From contig CACETF010000003.1 of NCBI GenBank assembly GCA_902562425.1, positions 123,519 through 187,518 on the forward strand: DNA of 64,000 nucleotides, in the 5' to 3' direction. The stretch comes from Porticoccaceae bacterium. Its GTDB lineage: Bacteria; Pseudomonadota; Gammaproteobacteria; Pseudomonadales; Porticoccaceae. A model generated the notes under the pieces. It ran no database searches. It was not told where the DNA came from and was given only the letters and a program-made list of their open reading frames with translations. The position numbers and the translations under genes were made by a program. Positions 1 to 9,312 of this stretch are shown here, in pieces (position 1 is the stretch's first letter; every line of letters starts with the position of its first letter).

Positions 1-1019
1 GTTCGTGCCTCGAACCGATCCAAATTAACATATTTTTCAGGTAATTTAGCTTTGATGGTGTCGTTATCACTTCCATCTGCATTCAGGCACTCAGCCTTTC
101 GCATAATTTTGGCATCCTCATCCAGCACTCTTATTATGGGTAGGCGGTGACGTTGTCCAACTTCATAATCATTAAAGTCATGAGCCGGCGTTATTTTAAC
201 GCAGCCGGTTCCCTTGTCTATTTGTGCATGTTCGTCTGCAATGATTGGGATACTTCGTCCTACTAGGGGAAGCTCGGCGGATAAACCGATTAGATCTGCA
301 AATCTCGGATCTTTTGGGTTAACGGCTACAGCGCTATCACCAAGCAGAGTTTCGGGTCGCGTGGTAGCGATCACAACAAAGTTGTTACCATCTTGCGAGA
401 CGGCACCTGACGAGAGTGGATAACGAATATGCCATGTATTTCCTTTTTTATCTCGATTTTCTACCTCAAGATCCGATATTGCAGTGTGTAGTTTCGGATC
501 CCAGTTGACTAATCGTTTGCCTCGATAAATCAATCCCTCACTAAAAAGGCGGATGAATGCCTCAGTTACACTTTCAGAGAATTGCTTATCCAGAGTGAAC
601 CGCTCTGTTTCCCAGTCAACTGAGTTGCCGAGTCTTCTCATTTGTTGGGTTATTGTATTACCTGATTCTTCTTTCCATTCCCAAACTTTTTCGATGAAAT
701 TTTCACGCCCCATTTGTAATCTGTTCGGTTGTCCTTGCTGGGCTAAATTGCGTTCTACCACCATTTGAGTCGCTATTCCCGCGTGGTCTGTTCCGACTTG
801 CCACAAAGTTTTATGGCCTTGCATACGCTTGTAACGGACTAGTGTATCCATAATCGCGTATTGCAAAGCGTGCCCCATGTGCAGGCTACCGGTGACGTTT
901 GGTGGAGGAATGAGAATTGAAAATGGCTCACCGTTCCCTTTTGGGGAGAAATAACCTTTTTTTTCCCACTCTTCTGACCAAAATTTTTCAATGATATGCG
1001 GTTCAAATACACTCTTCAT
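1..1019 (-). CDS. valS: Valyl-tRNA synthetase, N-terminal part (runs off the window)
   Basis: Charges tRNA-Val with valine in the cytoplasm. About 339 codons are present, from the ATG at 1019 to the window edge, so the C-terminal half lies outside. The translation starts [14 protein letters not shown] and soon gives [14 protein letters not shown], the class I HIGH signature in its ValS form. It continues with [16 protein letters not shown] and the editing-domain stretches [18 protein letters not shown] and [19 protein letters not shown]. These match the E. coli ValS order closely, with no frame break seen. It lies downstream of holC in the common pepA-holC-valS order. Confidence 0.97.
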   Translation of the reverse strand, partial: MKSVFEPHIIEKFWSEEWEKKGYFSPKGNGEPFSILIPPPNVTGSLHMGHALQYAIMDTLVRYKRMQGHKTLWQVGTDHAGIATQMVVERNLAQQGQPNRLQMGRENFIEKVWEWKEESGNTITQQMRRLGNSVDWETERFTLDKQFSESVTEAFIRLFSEGLIYRGKRLVNWDPKLHTAISDLEVENRDKKGNTWHIRYPLSSGAVSQDGNNFVVIATTRPETLLGDSAVAVNPKDPRFADLIGLSAELPLVGRSIPIIADEHAQIDKGTGCVKITPAHDFNDYEVGQRHRLPIIRVLDEDAKIMRKAECLNADGSDNDTIKAKLPEKYVNLDRFEAR

Positions 1020-1188
1020 AAATGCCTTAAAATAGCTTATTTCGTCCCTTCCTAAATGATTAATTATATTTTGATATGTGCCTCATTTCCAAGCTCGTTT
1101 TAACAAGGCCGCATGAACTAATCGAGACACTAATCCTGAACATGTGTTAACGTCCACCGAAGAAAGAAGGAGTATTTTTTTAAGTTCT

Positions 1189-1638
1189 TCAGATGGAGCA
1201 TTTTTTTATTCGGGTAAACTTTTCGTTACTTAAGTCAATATAATCGGTCTCATAACCTCGATCTTTGAAGAAACGAAAGTGTTGTCTTTTTAACTCCATG
1301 TCCGTGTGATCTTCATATATAAATTCTATGAGCCGCTCAAAGCGGCTAAACCATGCTGGTATATCTTTTTGAAAATTCATCAAAACCTCGTGGTGAATTC
1401 CAGGAGTTGATTCTTTGCTTATACCTACAGGGCCTGACAGAGGACCAGTACCATGAGGAAGAAAAGATGTATGTGAGTAGCCCCAAAGCATTTGGTCTAC
1501 GTGCTTTACAAACTTTTCATCTGACACTTGCCACAATACATTACACTTTTCTTCAATTGATTTTTCGGTAAGTTTCGCAGCTAAGTTAATGGCTGAGGCA
1601 ACTCCTCCTGACACCTTATAAAACGAGATTTTTGTCAT
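1189..1638 (-). CDS. holC: DNA polymerase III chi subunit
   Basis: Chi joins the clamp-loader complex and contacts the acidic C-terminal tail of SSB; it also pairs with psi (HolD). The 149-residue protein starts MTKISFYKVSG and has the family's central LWQVSDEKFVKHVDQMLW and SFLPHG segments. Its length agrees with family members (about 147 in E. coli). It sits 24 nt downstream of pepA and about 170 nt upstream of valS, so the three are probably cotranscribed. The C-terminal tail is lysine-rich and less conserved. A psi-like gene (18820-19518) and ssb (24587-25072) are in the same window. Confidence 0.93.
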   Translation of the reverse strand: MTKISFYKVSGGVASAINLAAKLTEKSIEEKCNVLWQVSDEKFVKHVDQMLWGYSHTSFLPHGTGPLSGPVGISKESTPGIHHEVLMNFQKDIPAWFSRFERLIEFIYEDHTDMELKRQHFRFFKDRGYETDYIDLSNEKFTRIKKCSI

Positions 1639-1662
1639 GACTTTTCTGCTACATTTCTTTGA

Positions 1663-3120
1663 CTAGAGAGTAAGTCGTCTGAGATAGTTCATTAGTAGAG
1701 GCACAGGTCGCCCCGTAGCGCCTTTTTGTGTGCCAGATAACCAAGCGGTGCCAGCAATATCAAGGTGAGCCCAACGAATGGTTTTCGTATACCGAGCCAA
1801 AAAACAAGCGGCCGTTATTGTTCCTGCCTCGCGTCCACCGATATTCGCCATATCAGCAAAATTACTTTTGAGTTGTTTGTCATAATCATTCCAAAGCGGT
1901 AATCGCCATGCTCGGTCTCCAACTTCTGTTCCACTCGCAAGTAATTCATCAGCCAATTCTTCGTCATTGGATAGAAGTCCCGATGCGTGTTTCCCTAGTG
2001 CCATTACACAAGCTCCTGTTAAGGTAGCGATGTCAACTACCGCTGCTGGTTTGAATTTAGTGGAATAAGTAAGTGAATCACAAAGAATTAAACGGCCCTC
2101 GGCATCAGTATTTAGTACTTCAATTGTCTGGCCTGACATGCTTGTAATTATGTCTCCTGGCTTTGTGGCGCTCCCACTTGGCATATTTTCTACTGCTGGA
2201 ATGAGACCGATAACATTAATTTTTAGTTGGCTAAGAACCAAAGCTTGCATTATTCCTATGACTGAGGCACCGCCACACATATCAAATTTCATCTCATCCA
2301 TACCACTGCTGGGTTTTAAGCTTATACCGCCAGAATCAAAAGTCACTGCTTTACCTATTAACACCACCGGTGGTTCATTTTGATTGCCCCCTTCATAATG
2401 CATTTCGATAAATTTGGGGTCCTCAACTGAGCCTGCCGTGACTGATAATAGAGCGCTCATTTTAAGTATTTCCATATCATTTGCGTTTAAAATTATACTT
2501 TTTAGAGTGGAGTTGCTCTCGGCCATATTCTTTGCAAAGTCGGCCAAGTATGATGGAGTGCAAATATTTGCGGGCAGGTCTCCTAATTTCTTTGCGACAT
2601 TTAAACCCGCACCCACGGCCGCACCGAAATTTAGTCCTGATTGCGCTGGTGGGATACTGCGCTGGTCTTTTACCCAATAAATTATCTCAGAAGGAGCTTT
2701 ACTCTCGCTTTTGCTTTTGTGTTTGAATTTGTAGCTGGCTCGCACCATTTTCTGTGAGATCATCGACCCCATCCATGATAAATCGCCCTCTATTGCGCAA
2801 TCTAACCAAAGAATTGTACTAGCCCCGACACGCACGCATTGCTCTGCAGCTGATTCGATTACACTTATCTCTTTCTGTCTGTCTGTCTCTCTCTCAATAC
2901 CGACCAACAGTGTCTGCTTGAATGGAAGTGTCGGAGTATAAATATGCTTTAAGCCCCCTTTTTCACTGGTGAAATTAGTGGCTTTTAAAAGATCAATAAA
3001 TTGGTCGCGCAAAGTCTCGTTGAGGTTTTTGAGTTCATAATCAAGATTACCTTTACTTAAAAAAATAATGCAATCCGCTTTTATTTTTAACGGACTGGCT
3101 GCAGATGCAGTAAACTTCAT
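1663..3120 (-). CDS. pepA: Leucyl aminopeptidase (cytosol aminopeptidase, M17)
   Basis: Two-metal M17 exopeptidase that removes N-terminal residues from peptides; in E. coli PepA also binds DNA at Xer sites and carAB. The 485-residue protein has the expected two-domain layout. Its catalytic half contains GKAVTFDSGGISLKPSSGM (around residues 257-275) and NTDAEGRLIL (around 334-343), which carry the metal ligands and active-site lysine and arginine. The ATG at 3120 gives the usual N-terminus. It is divergent from lptF across an 89-nt gap and heads the pepA-holC-valS group. The N-terminal domain diverges from E. coli, so the DNA-binding role is uncertain here. Confidence 0.97.
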   Translation of the reverse strand: MKFTASAASPLKIKADCIIFLSKGNLDYELKNLNETLRDQFIDLLKATNFTSEKGGLKHIYTPTLPFKQTLLVGIERETDRQKEISVIESAAEQCVRVGASTILWLDCAIEGDLSWMGSMISQKMVRASYKFKHKSKSESKAPSEIIYWVKDQRSIPPAQSGLNFGAAVGAGLNVAKKLGDLPANICTPSYLADFAKNMAESNSTLKSIILNANDMEILKMSALLSVTAGSVEDPKFIEMHYEGGNQNEPPVVLIGKAVTFDSGGISLKPSSGMDEMKFDMCGGASVIGIMQALVLSQLKINVIGLIPAVENMPSGSATKPGDIITSMSGQTIEVLNTDAEGRLILCDSLTYSTKFKPAAVVDIATLTGACVMALGKHASGLLSNDEELADELLASGTEVGDRAWRLPLWNDYDKQLKSNFADMANIGGREAGTITAACFLARYTKTIRWAHLDIAGTAWLSGTQKGATGRPVPLLMNYLRRLTL

Positions 3121-3143
3121 AAAATTTACCTAAAAGTGTTGAC

Positions 3144-3168
3144 GGTATCGAATTTTACACAAGATACC
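3144..3168. promoter_or_regulatory. Perfect 6-bp inverted repeat between pepA and lptF
   Basis: GGTATC (3144-3149) and GATACC (3163-3168) form a perfect inverted repeat with a 13-nt spacer in the 89-nt divergent gap. A TTGACG hexamer overlaps its left arm (3139-3144), but no convincing -10 follows at the right distance. It could be an operator or a short 5'-UTR hairpin for lptF. This is an observation only. Confidence 0.3.
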
Positions 3169-3209
3169 AGTTAGTTCTGATTTACCCAAGGTTTCTTGAG
3201 GATAATTCA

Positions 3210-4310
3210 TTGATTATTTTTCGATATATTTTTCGTGAAGTTTTAACGACCACTGTTGCAGTATGCACAATTTTGTTGATGATCTTAATAAGTGGCAGGC
3301 TGGTAAAATATCTAGCCAAAGTAGCTGCAAGCACAATGGACTTTAGTGCAATGATTGCTCTTTTAGGCTACAGAGTTCCAAGTCTCCTAGAACTTACCTT
3401 ACCCTTGGCATTTTTTCTTGCGCTTTTGTTATGCCTTGGACGAATGCATGCTGACAATGAAATAAGTGTCCTGAACGCTTGTGGAGTCTCAGAGAGGCGG
3501 CTGCTTGGATATGTTTTATTAATCGCCGGTTTGTTTGCTCTTAGCGTTTCTTATCTGAGTTTGATCTTGTCTCCTCTGGGTATGCAACGGGCTGATTTTG
3601 TTGCTGAAGCACAAAGATCTCGGGGAGTTTTTGATGATGTTATTGCCAAAAAATTCTATCCATTTCGCGATGGAGATGGTGTTATCCATGCGGATGCTGT
3701 ATCCGACAACCAAGTGCTCTCCGAGGTATTTTTAGTGCTATCCCCTCCTTCATCCGCCACAAAAAGTGCTCCGGCGATTGTAGTATCTGCGAGAGAGGCA
3801 CAACAACAGAGCACTGATAATAACACAAAAAAATATATTGTCTTGACCGGAGGGCTTCGATACGAGGGAGTCCCCGGTAGCACAAATTATCACATTACTG
3901 AGTTTGAAGAATACGGGATACGTCTTTCAGAAAGTCCACCCTACGAACAGCACGTCGACTTAGAGTCAATATCGACAGCTGATTTGATGATTTCAAATGA
4001 AGTCGAGCACAAGGTGGCATTACAGTGGCGATTTTCATTACCTTTGATGATCTTTGTAGTCGCGCTTTTGGCATGGCCCTTAAGTCGCGCGAGCCCTAGA
4101 CAAGGACAATATTCAAAATTGTTACCGGCTATTTTGCTATACTTGTTTTATTTGGTTGGTTTGAATGCATTGCGTGGATCGATAGAGTCGGGAGCAGTGC
4201 CGCTTTGGGTGACTCTCTTACCGATGCATTGTATTTTAATCATTCTTGCATTATTTCTCACTTTTCGTGGTTCATTTAAGCGCTATCAGGCATATATACG
4301 GTCTAAATAG
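3210..4310 (+). CDS. lptF: LPS export ABC transporter permease LptF
   Basis: Inner-membrane permease of the LptB2FGC complex, which extracts lipopolysaccharide and passes it to the LptA bridge. The 366-residue protein has the YjgP/YjgQ layout: TM helices at about residues 8-110, a periplasmic beta-jellyroll region (about 125-265), then three C-terminal TM helices. The start is TTG at 3210, preceded by GAGGA 7 nt upstream. Only two bases separate its TAG from the ATG of lptG. The paired adjacency identifies which of the two paralogues it is. Confidence 0.95.
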   Translation: MIIFRYIFREVLTTTVAVCTILLMILISGRLVKYLAKVAASTMDFSAMIALLGYRVPSLLELTLPLAFFLALLLCLGRMHADNEISVLNACGVSERRLLGYVLLIAGLFALSVSYLSLILSPLGMQRADFVAEAQRSRGVFDDVIAKKFYPFRDGDGVIHADAVSDNQVLSEVFLVLSPPSSATKSAPAIVVSAREAQQQSTDNNTKKYIVLTGGLRYEGVPGSTNYHITEFEEYGIRLSESPPYEQHVDLESISTADLMISNEVEHKVALQWRFSLPLMIFVVALLAWPLSRASPRQGQYSKLLPAILLYLFYLVGLNALRGSIESGAVPLWVTLLPMHCILIILALFLTFRGSFKRYQAYIRSK

Positions 4311-4312
4311 GC

Positions 4313-5380
4313 ATGAGAATTTTGTCAGGGCACATCGCTAACTCAGTATTTTCTGCAATATTTATCTCCTTAGTTGTGGTTGTCGGTATAGATGCCATTT
4401 CTGCAATTGTTGATGAGCTGGACTCGATTAGAAACAACTACAAACTCGAAGATGTTTTTATTTATGTGGCGACGAGCATACCTTCCCGGATATATGAATA
4501 CCTTCCGATCTCTACCCTTATAGGTTGTCTTTTTGGCTTGGGGCAATTGGCCGATAGAAGCGAGATAGTCATCATGCGCGGTGCAGGCATTTCGACGACA
4601 AAAATTGTATTTCTCGTTATCCGCCCGGCCTTATTTTTTGTTTTTCTTGGTCTGATCTTGGGTGAATATTTCGCGCCTTACCTCGATCAGCTTGCAAAAG
4701 GACAACGAGAATATTTGCGAAAAGGAGATTTGGAGGTGGACTCCAACTCCGGACTTTGGATTAGAGAGGGTAATGAATTTATGCATTTTAATGCTGTGTT
4801 TCCTGGAGGTGTTTTATTCGGGGTGACTCGTTTTCAGTTCGATAAAAAATTAAAATTAATTCAAGCTAGCTATTCGTCTCGTGCTTCGTATAACAGTGTT
4901 GACAAAGTTTGGGTAGAGGAGAATATCTCCTTAACTAAGTTTTATCCTGAGCGCCTAGAGACAGACAAATTAATTACACGTGATTGGAAGTCAGATCTAA
5001 GTCCTGAACTGCTGGTAGTTAATATCTTGCCTCCGGATAGGTTATCGATCTCTACGTTGTATTATTACGTGAACTTTCTAAAAGATCAGGAAGTGTCTGC
5101 AAATGTCTATGAATTAGCTTTCTGGCGTAAGGTATTACAACCTTTCGTAATCATCGGCTTGGTTTTGTTGGGAATATCATTTGTTTTTGGTCCTCTTCGA
5201 GGATCTTCGATAGGTTCTAAAATCTTTGTGGGAGTTTTAGTGGGTGTAGTTTTTAATATTTTTCAGGACTTGCTTGGTTCAACTAGCGTTGTAGTTGGAT
5301 TTTCCCCGTGGTTAGCGGTATTAGCGCCTGTCTTTCTCTGTCTTTTCTGTGGAATATTTTTTCTCGCAAAAATAAAATAG
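4313..5380 (+). CDS. lptG: LPS export ABC transporter permease LptG
   Basis: Partner permease of LptF in LPS transport. The 355-residue protein has the same arrangement of TM helices around a periplasmic domain, with the family segment YLPISTLIGCLFGLGQLADRS split across residues 64-84 and the last helices at about 265-355. It directly follows lptF and ends in TAG at 5380, 16 nt before the converging 3' end of glpK. The order lptF-lptG next to divergent pepA is the standard gammaproteobacterial arrangement, and an RDD gene nearby is also common. Confidence 0.95.
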   Translation: MRILSGHIANSVFSAIFISLVVVVGIDAISAIVDELDSIRNNYKLEDVFIYVATSIPSRIYEYLPISTLIGCLFGLGQLADRSEIVIMRGAGISTTKIVFLVIRPALFFVFLGLILGEYFAPYLDQLAKGQREYLRKGDLEVDSNSGLWIREGNEFMHFNAVFPGGVLFGVTRFQFDKKLKLIQASYSSRASYNSVDKVWVEENISLTKFYPERLETDKLITRDWKSDLSPELLVVNILPPDRLSISTLYYYVNFLKDQEVSANVYELAFWRKVLQPFVIIGLVLLGISFVFGPLRGSSIGSKIFVGVLVGVVFNIFQDLLGSTSVVVGFSPWLAVLAPVFLCLFCGIFFLAKIK

Positions 5381-5396
5381 ATTGAATTTTAAAGGA

Positions 5397-6920
5397 TCAA
5401 CTTTTAATACGCTCTAGCGCTCCATGCCAACCAGAAAGCTTGCTCTGACGTTTTTGGCTACTCATTCGGGGTGTGAAACGTTGCTGACATTTCCAATTAT
5501 CCGCAAAGTGTGCGCAATTGGGCCAAAACCCAATTCTTGACGCGGCAAGCCATGCAGCTCCGAGTGCTGAGGTTTCAGTTACGGTAGAACGATCTATCGG
5601 AATTTGGAGAATATCTGCTAAAAACTGCATAGACCAATTACTTTTAGACATACCGCCATCAACTCGAAGTGAATTTATTGGAAAGTCTTGTGTATCTCGC
5701 TTCATAGCCGTAAGAAGATCAAAAGTTTGATAGCAAACTGACTCCAGCGCCGCCCGAGCGAGCTCTTTTTTTCCTGTAGCTAGCGTCATCCCCAGAACCG
5801 CGCCTCGTGCTTCAGTATCCCACCATGGCGCGCCAAGCCCTGAAAAAGCTGGTATCAAATATATCGAATCATCAAGATTAGATAACTCAGCCAATTTGTC
5901 GTACTCCTCGGGAGATTCAGTAAAATTTAGCCCGTCGCGAAGCCAGTTTATAACGGCTCCAGCGGCAAATATGGATCCTTCAATTGCGTAATTAATATTG
6001 CCGCCGATCCGATATGCAATTGTAGTAATTAGTCTATTATGGGAGTATGCTCGATCAGCACCTGTATTTAACAGAGCAAAACAACCTGTCCCAAAAGTCG
6101 ATTTGATCATTCCTTTCGTGAAGCAAGCCTGTCCTAAAGCTGCTGCTTGCTGGTCACCAGCAATACCATATATGTCGATGCTTGCACCCAAAATTGATGG
6201 ATGGGTGGAACCAAAATAGGCATTACAGTCAAGGACTTCGGGTAGAAGAATTTTTGGAATGTCAAAGAGATTAAGTAGTTCGCTATCCCAATCTTGACAG
6301 TTTATATTAAACAACATTGTTCTGGATGCATTTGTTATATCAGTCGCATGAACTGACCCATTTGTTAGGTTCCATAAAAGCCAGCTGTCAATGGTGCCGA
6401 AAGCTAACTCGCCCTTAATGGCTGCAGATCGAGCACCTTCAACGTTTGACAGTATCCATGAGATTTTAGATGCTGAAAAATATGGATCTAAAATCAAACC
6501 GGTTTTGTCTTGTATTAATTTTGAGAAACCTCTTGACTCCAACAACTTGCAATCGTCTTCAGTTCGTCTGTCAAGCCAAACAATTGCATTGTAGATAGGT
6601 ACGCCAGTTTCACGATGCCAAATGACTGTCGTTTCACGCTGATTAGAAATTCCCATAGCCGCTATTTTAGTGCTTGATAATCCTGCTATGTTTATGGCTT
6701 GTCTGATAGTCTTGAGCGTGTTGTTCCAAATGTCCATCGGGTTCTGTTCAACCCAAGCGTTGCGAGGAAAATATTGTTGAGTCTCAATCTGGTGTTGTGA
6801 TGTGATATTGCATAATTTGTCGAATAAAATACTGCGAGTTGAAGTAGTGCCCTGATCAATGGCGACGATAAATTCTTGCGAGCTTGGGGTGGCTCTCCGT
6901 CTTTCGATCATAACAGGCAC
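5397..6920 (-). CDS. glpK: Glycerol kinase
   Basis: Phosphorylates glycerol to sn-glycerol 3-phosphate with ATP (FGGY family, cytoplasm). The protein shows the N-terminal phosphate loop IDQGTTSTRS, the substrate region NQRETTVIWHRETG, GTIDSWLLWNLT, and the second nucleotide motif STFGTGCFALLNTG. The 507-residue reading starts at GTG 6920; ATG at 6911 is an equally possible start. E. coli GlpK has 502 residues. No glpF or glpD is adjacent, so the gene stands alone, convergent with lptG and in front of the RDD gene on the same strand. Confidence 0.95.
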   Translation of the reverse strand: MPVMIERRRATPSSQEFIVAIDQGTTSTRSILFDKLCNITSQHQIETQQYFPRNAWVEQNPMDIWNNTLKTIRQAINIAGLSSTKIAAMGISNQRETTVIWHRETGVPIYNAIVWLDRRTEDDCKLLESRGFSKLIQDKTGLILDPYFSASKISWILSNVEGARSAAIKGELAFGTIDSWLLWNLTNGSVHATDITNASRTMLFNINCQDWDSELLNLFDIPKILLPEVLDCNAYFGSTHPSILGASIDIYGIAGDQQAAALGQACFTKGMIKSTFGTGCFALLNTGADRAYSHNRLITTIAYRIGGNINYAIEGSIFAAGAVINWLRDGLNFTESPEEYDKLAELSNLDDSIYLIPAFSGLGAPWWDTEARGAVLGMTLATGKKELARAALESVCYQTFDLLTAMKRDTQDFPINSLRVDGGMSKSNWSMQFLADILQIPIDRSTVTETSALGAAWLAASRIGFWPNCAHFADNWKCQQRFTPRMSSQKRQSKLSGWHGALERIKS

Positions 6921-6968
6921 CGATAAATGTAAATAAAATGACCCTTCATAAATTTAGTTTAAATTGGA

Positions 6969-7451
6969 TTATGTTCGTTTGAACAGGATGATCTCCGTTT
7001 GACTTGCAATATCGTGCCAGCTTGCCTTTTGGGGAGTAAGATAACGCCAGAAAAAACCAAGTCCAAAAAATGCGAAAGCGATTGAACCAACCAAGATTCG
7101 GAGTATGCACTGTTTTGAACTAGGCAGTTTACCATTTAAATCTTGTAATTTTATTTGCCATGTTTTCATTCCCAGAGTCTGCCCTCGTTTGCGCCAACAA
7201 AGATAAAAATAACTACCAATCGAGACATAAAGCCCAAATAACGTGATAGTTTTGGTCAATGGGTTATACTGGTACTCCAACGCAGACTCGTTCCCCAATA
7301 GCACTAATTTTACAAGCACGATTAAGCCGCCATAGCTCATTACAATTGCAAAAATAAGGAATGAGTCATAAATTAAGCTGGCCAAGAGGCGCAGAAGTCC
7401 TGGTGGCATCGACTCTGAGCTTGTTGCATTTAACTCGATTTTTTTGTCCAT
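6969..7451 (-). CDS. RDD family membrane protein
   Basis: A 160-residue integral membrane protein of the RDD family (PF06271). It opens with a short polar segment ending PPGLLRLLASLIYDS, the R..A..D signature region, and has TM segments at about residues 26-48, 66-86 and 120-137. A middle motif, RGQTLGMKTWQIKL, is typical of the family. Its function is unknown; RDD proteins are often accessory to transport or envelope processes. It precedes glpK on the minus strand with a 48-nt gap and diverges from rlmB. Confidence 0.85.
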   Translation of the reverse strand: MDKKIELNATSSESMPPGLLRLLASLIYDSFLIFAIVMSYGGLIVLVKLVLLGNESALEYQYNPLTKTITLFGLYVSIGSYFYLCWRKRGQTLGMKTWQIKLQDLNGKLPSSKQCILRILVGSIAFAFFGLGFFWRYLTPQKASWHDIASQTEIILFKRT

Positions 7452-7591
7452 GATGCCTTTCTTTTGTTTCAGTACAAATTATATGATCAGTTATGATTAG
7501 GTGCAAAAGGAGTTTTCGCCTACGTGAGCAAGGTATCGTATTATGTCGCAAACCGTGAGATATCTTATTAGATTTTACATGGGGATAACAA

Positions 7592-8335
7592 ATGACTTGG
7601 GTTTACGGAATTAATGTAGTTGAGACATTACTTAAATTCTCCCCTGAACGAATTAAAGAAATCCATCTTATGAAGGGTCGAGGTAATGCTCGACTTAAAA
7701 ATATAGAACACAGAGCAGTTACACAGGGCTTGTCTCTTCAATACTCGTCTTTAAAATTTCTTAACGAAAAAGTTAATGGCAGGCATCAGGGTGTCATAGC
7801 GAACTGTGTTGAGCTCTCTCCTAAAAATGAACAATTCATCTATTCCTTGTTTAAAGATAGAGCGGAAAAAAGTTTTTTTTTAATGCTAGATGGGGTAACT
7901 GATCCACATAATCTCGGGGCATGCCTGCGGACTGCCGAATGTGCGGGAGTAGATGTATTAATTGTCCCTCAAGATCATGCGGTTGGGTTGACTCCAATTG
8001 TGCGAAAAGTTTCATGTGGAGCTGCAGATTTTGTTCCACTGGCAGTTGTCACAAATTTAGCTAGGACTTTAATTAGGCTAAAACAGGAGGGTATGTGGAT
8101 AGTAGGGGCTTCAGAAGATGTTCCTACATCAATTTTCAATCAAGATCTCACTGGCCCTATACTCTTAGTATTGGGTTCAGAGGGGAAAGGACTTAGAGCG
8201 TTAACAAGAAAAAATTGTGATTTTTTTGTACAGATTCCGACTTTTGGAACGTTAAGTAGCTTGAATGTGTCCGTAGCGACCGGGATTGCACTTTACGAGG
8301 TGGTACGACAACGCTATTTTTTGAACTATGAATAA
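7592..8335 (+). CDS. rlmB: 23S rRNA (Gm2251) 2'-O-methyltransferase
   Basis: SpoU/TrmD-fold (SPOUT) enzyme that methylates the 2'-OH of G2251 in the 23S P loop. The 247-residue protein starts TWVYGINVVETLL, the usual RlmB substrate-binding N-domain. The three SPOUT motifs are visible: LDGVTDPHNLGACLRTAE (about residues 98-115), LVLGSEGKGL (about 191-200) and SLNVSVATGIALYE (about 224-237). Unlike in E. coli, no rnr gene lies upstream; the neighbour is a divergent RDD gene. Confidence 0.95.
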   Translation: MTWVYGINVVETLLKFSPERIKEIHLMKGRGNARLKNIEHRAVTQGLSLQYSSLKFLNEKVNGRHQGVIANCVELSPKNEQFIYSLFKDRAEKSFFLMLDGVTDPHNLGACLRTAECAGVDVLIVPQDHAVGLTPIVRKVSCGAADFVPLAVVTNLARTLIRLKQEGMWIVGASEDVPTSIFNQDLTGPILLVLGSEGKGLRALTRKNCDFFVQIPTFGTLSSLNVSVATGIALYEVVRQRYFLNYE

Positions 8336-8373
8336 TACAGCATTTTTTGTGTCTTCAGATCATCTACACTTTC

Positions 8374-8402
8374 TTGCAAGAACACATCCTAGATATTATA
8401 AT
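8374..8402 (+). promoter_or_regulatory. Sigma-70 promoter for the rpsF operon
   Basis: TTGCAA at 8374-8379 and a perfect TATAAT at 8397-8402 are separated by 17 nt. Transcription would start near 8409, leaving a leader of about 150 nt before the rpsF start, long enough to contain the hairpin at 8493-8556. A separate AT-rich palindrome (8477-8494) lies between them. Confidence 0.65.
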
Positions 8403-8492
8403 CACGCCGCTTTGAGATTGGTGATCTACTCAATAATGTGGAGTATTCCAGCCTTAAATCTGAGCAATTAATTACAAGTTTTTTAGAAAAAA

Positions 8493-8556
8493 CTCCTTGT
8501 TTTACTTAAGAATCTAAGCATTGGAATTTTAAGGAAAGACAAAAACCGGAAGGAGG
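8493..8556 (+). promoter_or_regulatory. Candidate S6:S18-binding mRNA leader (autoregulatory hairpin)
   Basis: CTCCTT (8493-8498) pairs with AAGGAG (8550-8555), and GTTTT (8499-8503) pairs with AAAAC (8542-8546), leaving a three-base bulge CGG (8547-8549) inside ACCGGA. An asymmetric internal loop (A8504 against 8534-8541) follows, then CTTAA (8505-8509) pairs with TTAAG (8529-8533). Known S6:S18 leaders use a bulged CCG-type triplet near an asymmetric loop, copying the S6:S18 site of 16S rRNA. The stem hides the AAGGAGG ribosome-binding site of rpsF, which fits repression by the S6-S18 pair. Confidence 0.65.
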
Positions 8557-8560
8557 TAAA

Positions 8561-9046
8561 GTGCGTCATTACGAAATAATTTTTTTGGTACACCCAGACC
8601 AAAGCGAGCAGGTGCCTGGAATGGTAGACAGGTACACTGCTGCTGTTTCCTCCGGCGGGGGGAGCATACACAGGCTCGAAGATTGGGGGCGTCGTCAATT
8701 GGCATATCCAATTAATAAAATACACAAAGCACACTATATATTGATGAATATTGAGTGTAATCAAAGTGTCTTGGATGAGTTAAATTCAACTTTTCGTTAC
8801 AACGATGCAATACTAAGGAGTATGGTTTTGAAGCGGTCTGAGGCGATCACCTCTGAATCGCCGATTATGAGTCAAGAAAATGTAGAGAAGGCTGAACGAG
8901 AAATGCGGGAGTCACGTGCGCTTGCGAAAGCCAAACAGGATCAAGATGTAAGCGAGGGGAGTGTTACGACTTCTGAAAATGAAAACCTCTGTCAGGATCC
9001 ATCAGATAAGACACAAATACTATCTGAAGTAGCGGTGGATGGGTAG
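8561..9046 (+). CDS. rpsF: 30S ribosomal protein S6
   Basis: Small-subunit platform protein that binds with S18. It starts [21 protein letters not shown] and has [10 protein letters not shown] and [10 protein letters not shown], the standard S6 features. The start is GTG at 8561, directly behind AAGGAGGT. At 161 residues it is longer than E. coli S6; the surplus is an acidic, low-complexity C-terminal tail from about residue 105. It heads rpsF-rpsR-(membrane protein)-rplI. Translation is probably repressed through the leader hairpin at 8493-8556. Confidence 0.97.
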   Translation: MRHYEIIFLVHPDQSEQVPGMVDRYTAAVSSGGGSIHRLEDWGRRQLAYPINKIHKAHYILMNIECNQSVLDELNSTFRYNDAILRSMVLKRSEAITSESPIMSQENVEKAEREMRESRALAKAKQDQDVSEGSVTTSENENLCQDPSDKTQILSEVAVDG

Positions 9047-9071
9047 TCTTTAGAGGACGAAGGAGAGTTTG

Positions 9072-9299
9072 ATGGCTAAGTTTGTCAGGAGAAGAAAGTT
9101 TTGTCGGTTCACTGCGGAGGGGACGACTGAAATAGACTACAAAGATTTAGAGACGTTGAAGGCCTATGTGTCCGAAACGGGGAAAATAGTTCCAAGTCGT
9201 ATTACGGGCACCAAAGCTCGGTACCAAAGGGAACTGTCAGAGGCTATTAAGCGCGCTCGATACGTGGCACTGCTTCCATTCACCGACAGTCACGGTTAG
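9072..9299 (+). CDS. rpsR: 30S ribosomal protein S18
   Basis: Binds S6 on the 30S platform. The 75-residue sequence [17 protein letters not shown] continues with [28 protein letters not shown] and [14 protein letters not shown], almost the E. coli sequence. The ATG at 9072 follows a GGAGAG ribosome-binding site; the TTG at 9069 is an upstream in-frame codon unlikely to be used. It lies 25 nt after rpsF. Confidence 0.98.
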   Translation: MAKFVRRRKFCRFTAEGTTEIDYKDLETLKAYVSETGKIVPSRITGTKARYQRELSEAIKRARYVALLPFTDSHG

Positions 9300-9312
9300 C
9301 CTCAAAATACTA

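Noticed and set aside
1353..1571. 72-residue frame on the plus strand over holC
   Set aside because: It is antisense to holC, which has clear family motifs.
8477..8494. Palindrome AGTTTTTTAGAAAAAACT as an rlmB terminator
   Set aside because: The stem is only A-T apart from one G-C pair, and no T-run follows; more likely part of the rpsF leader.
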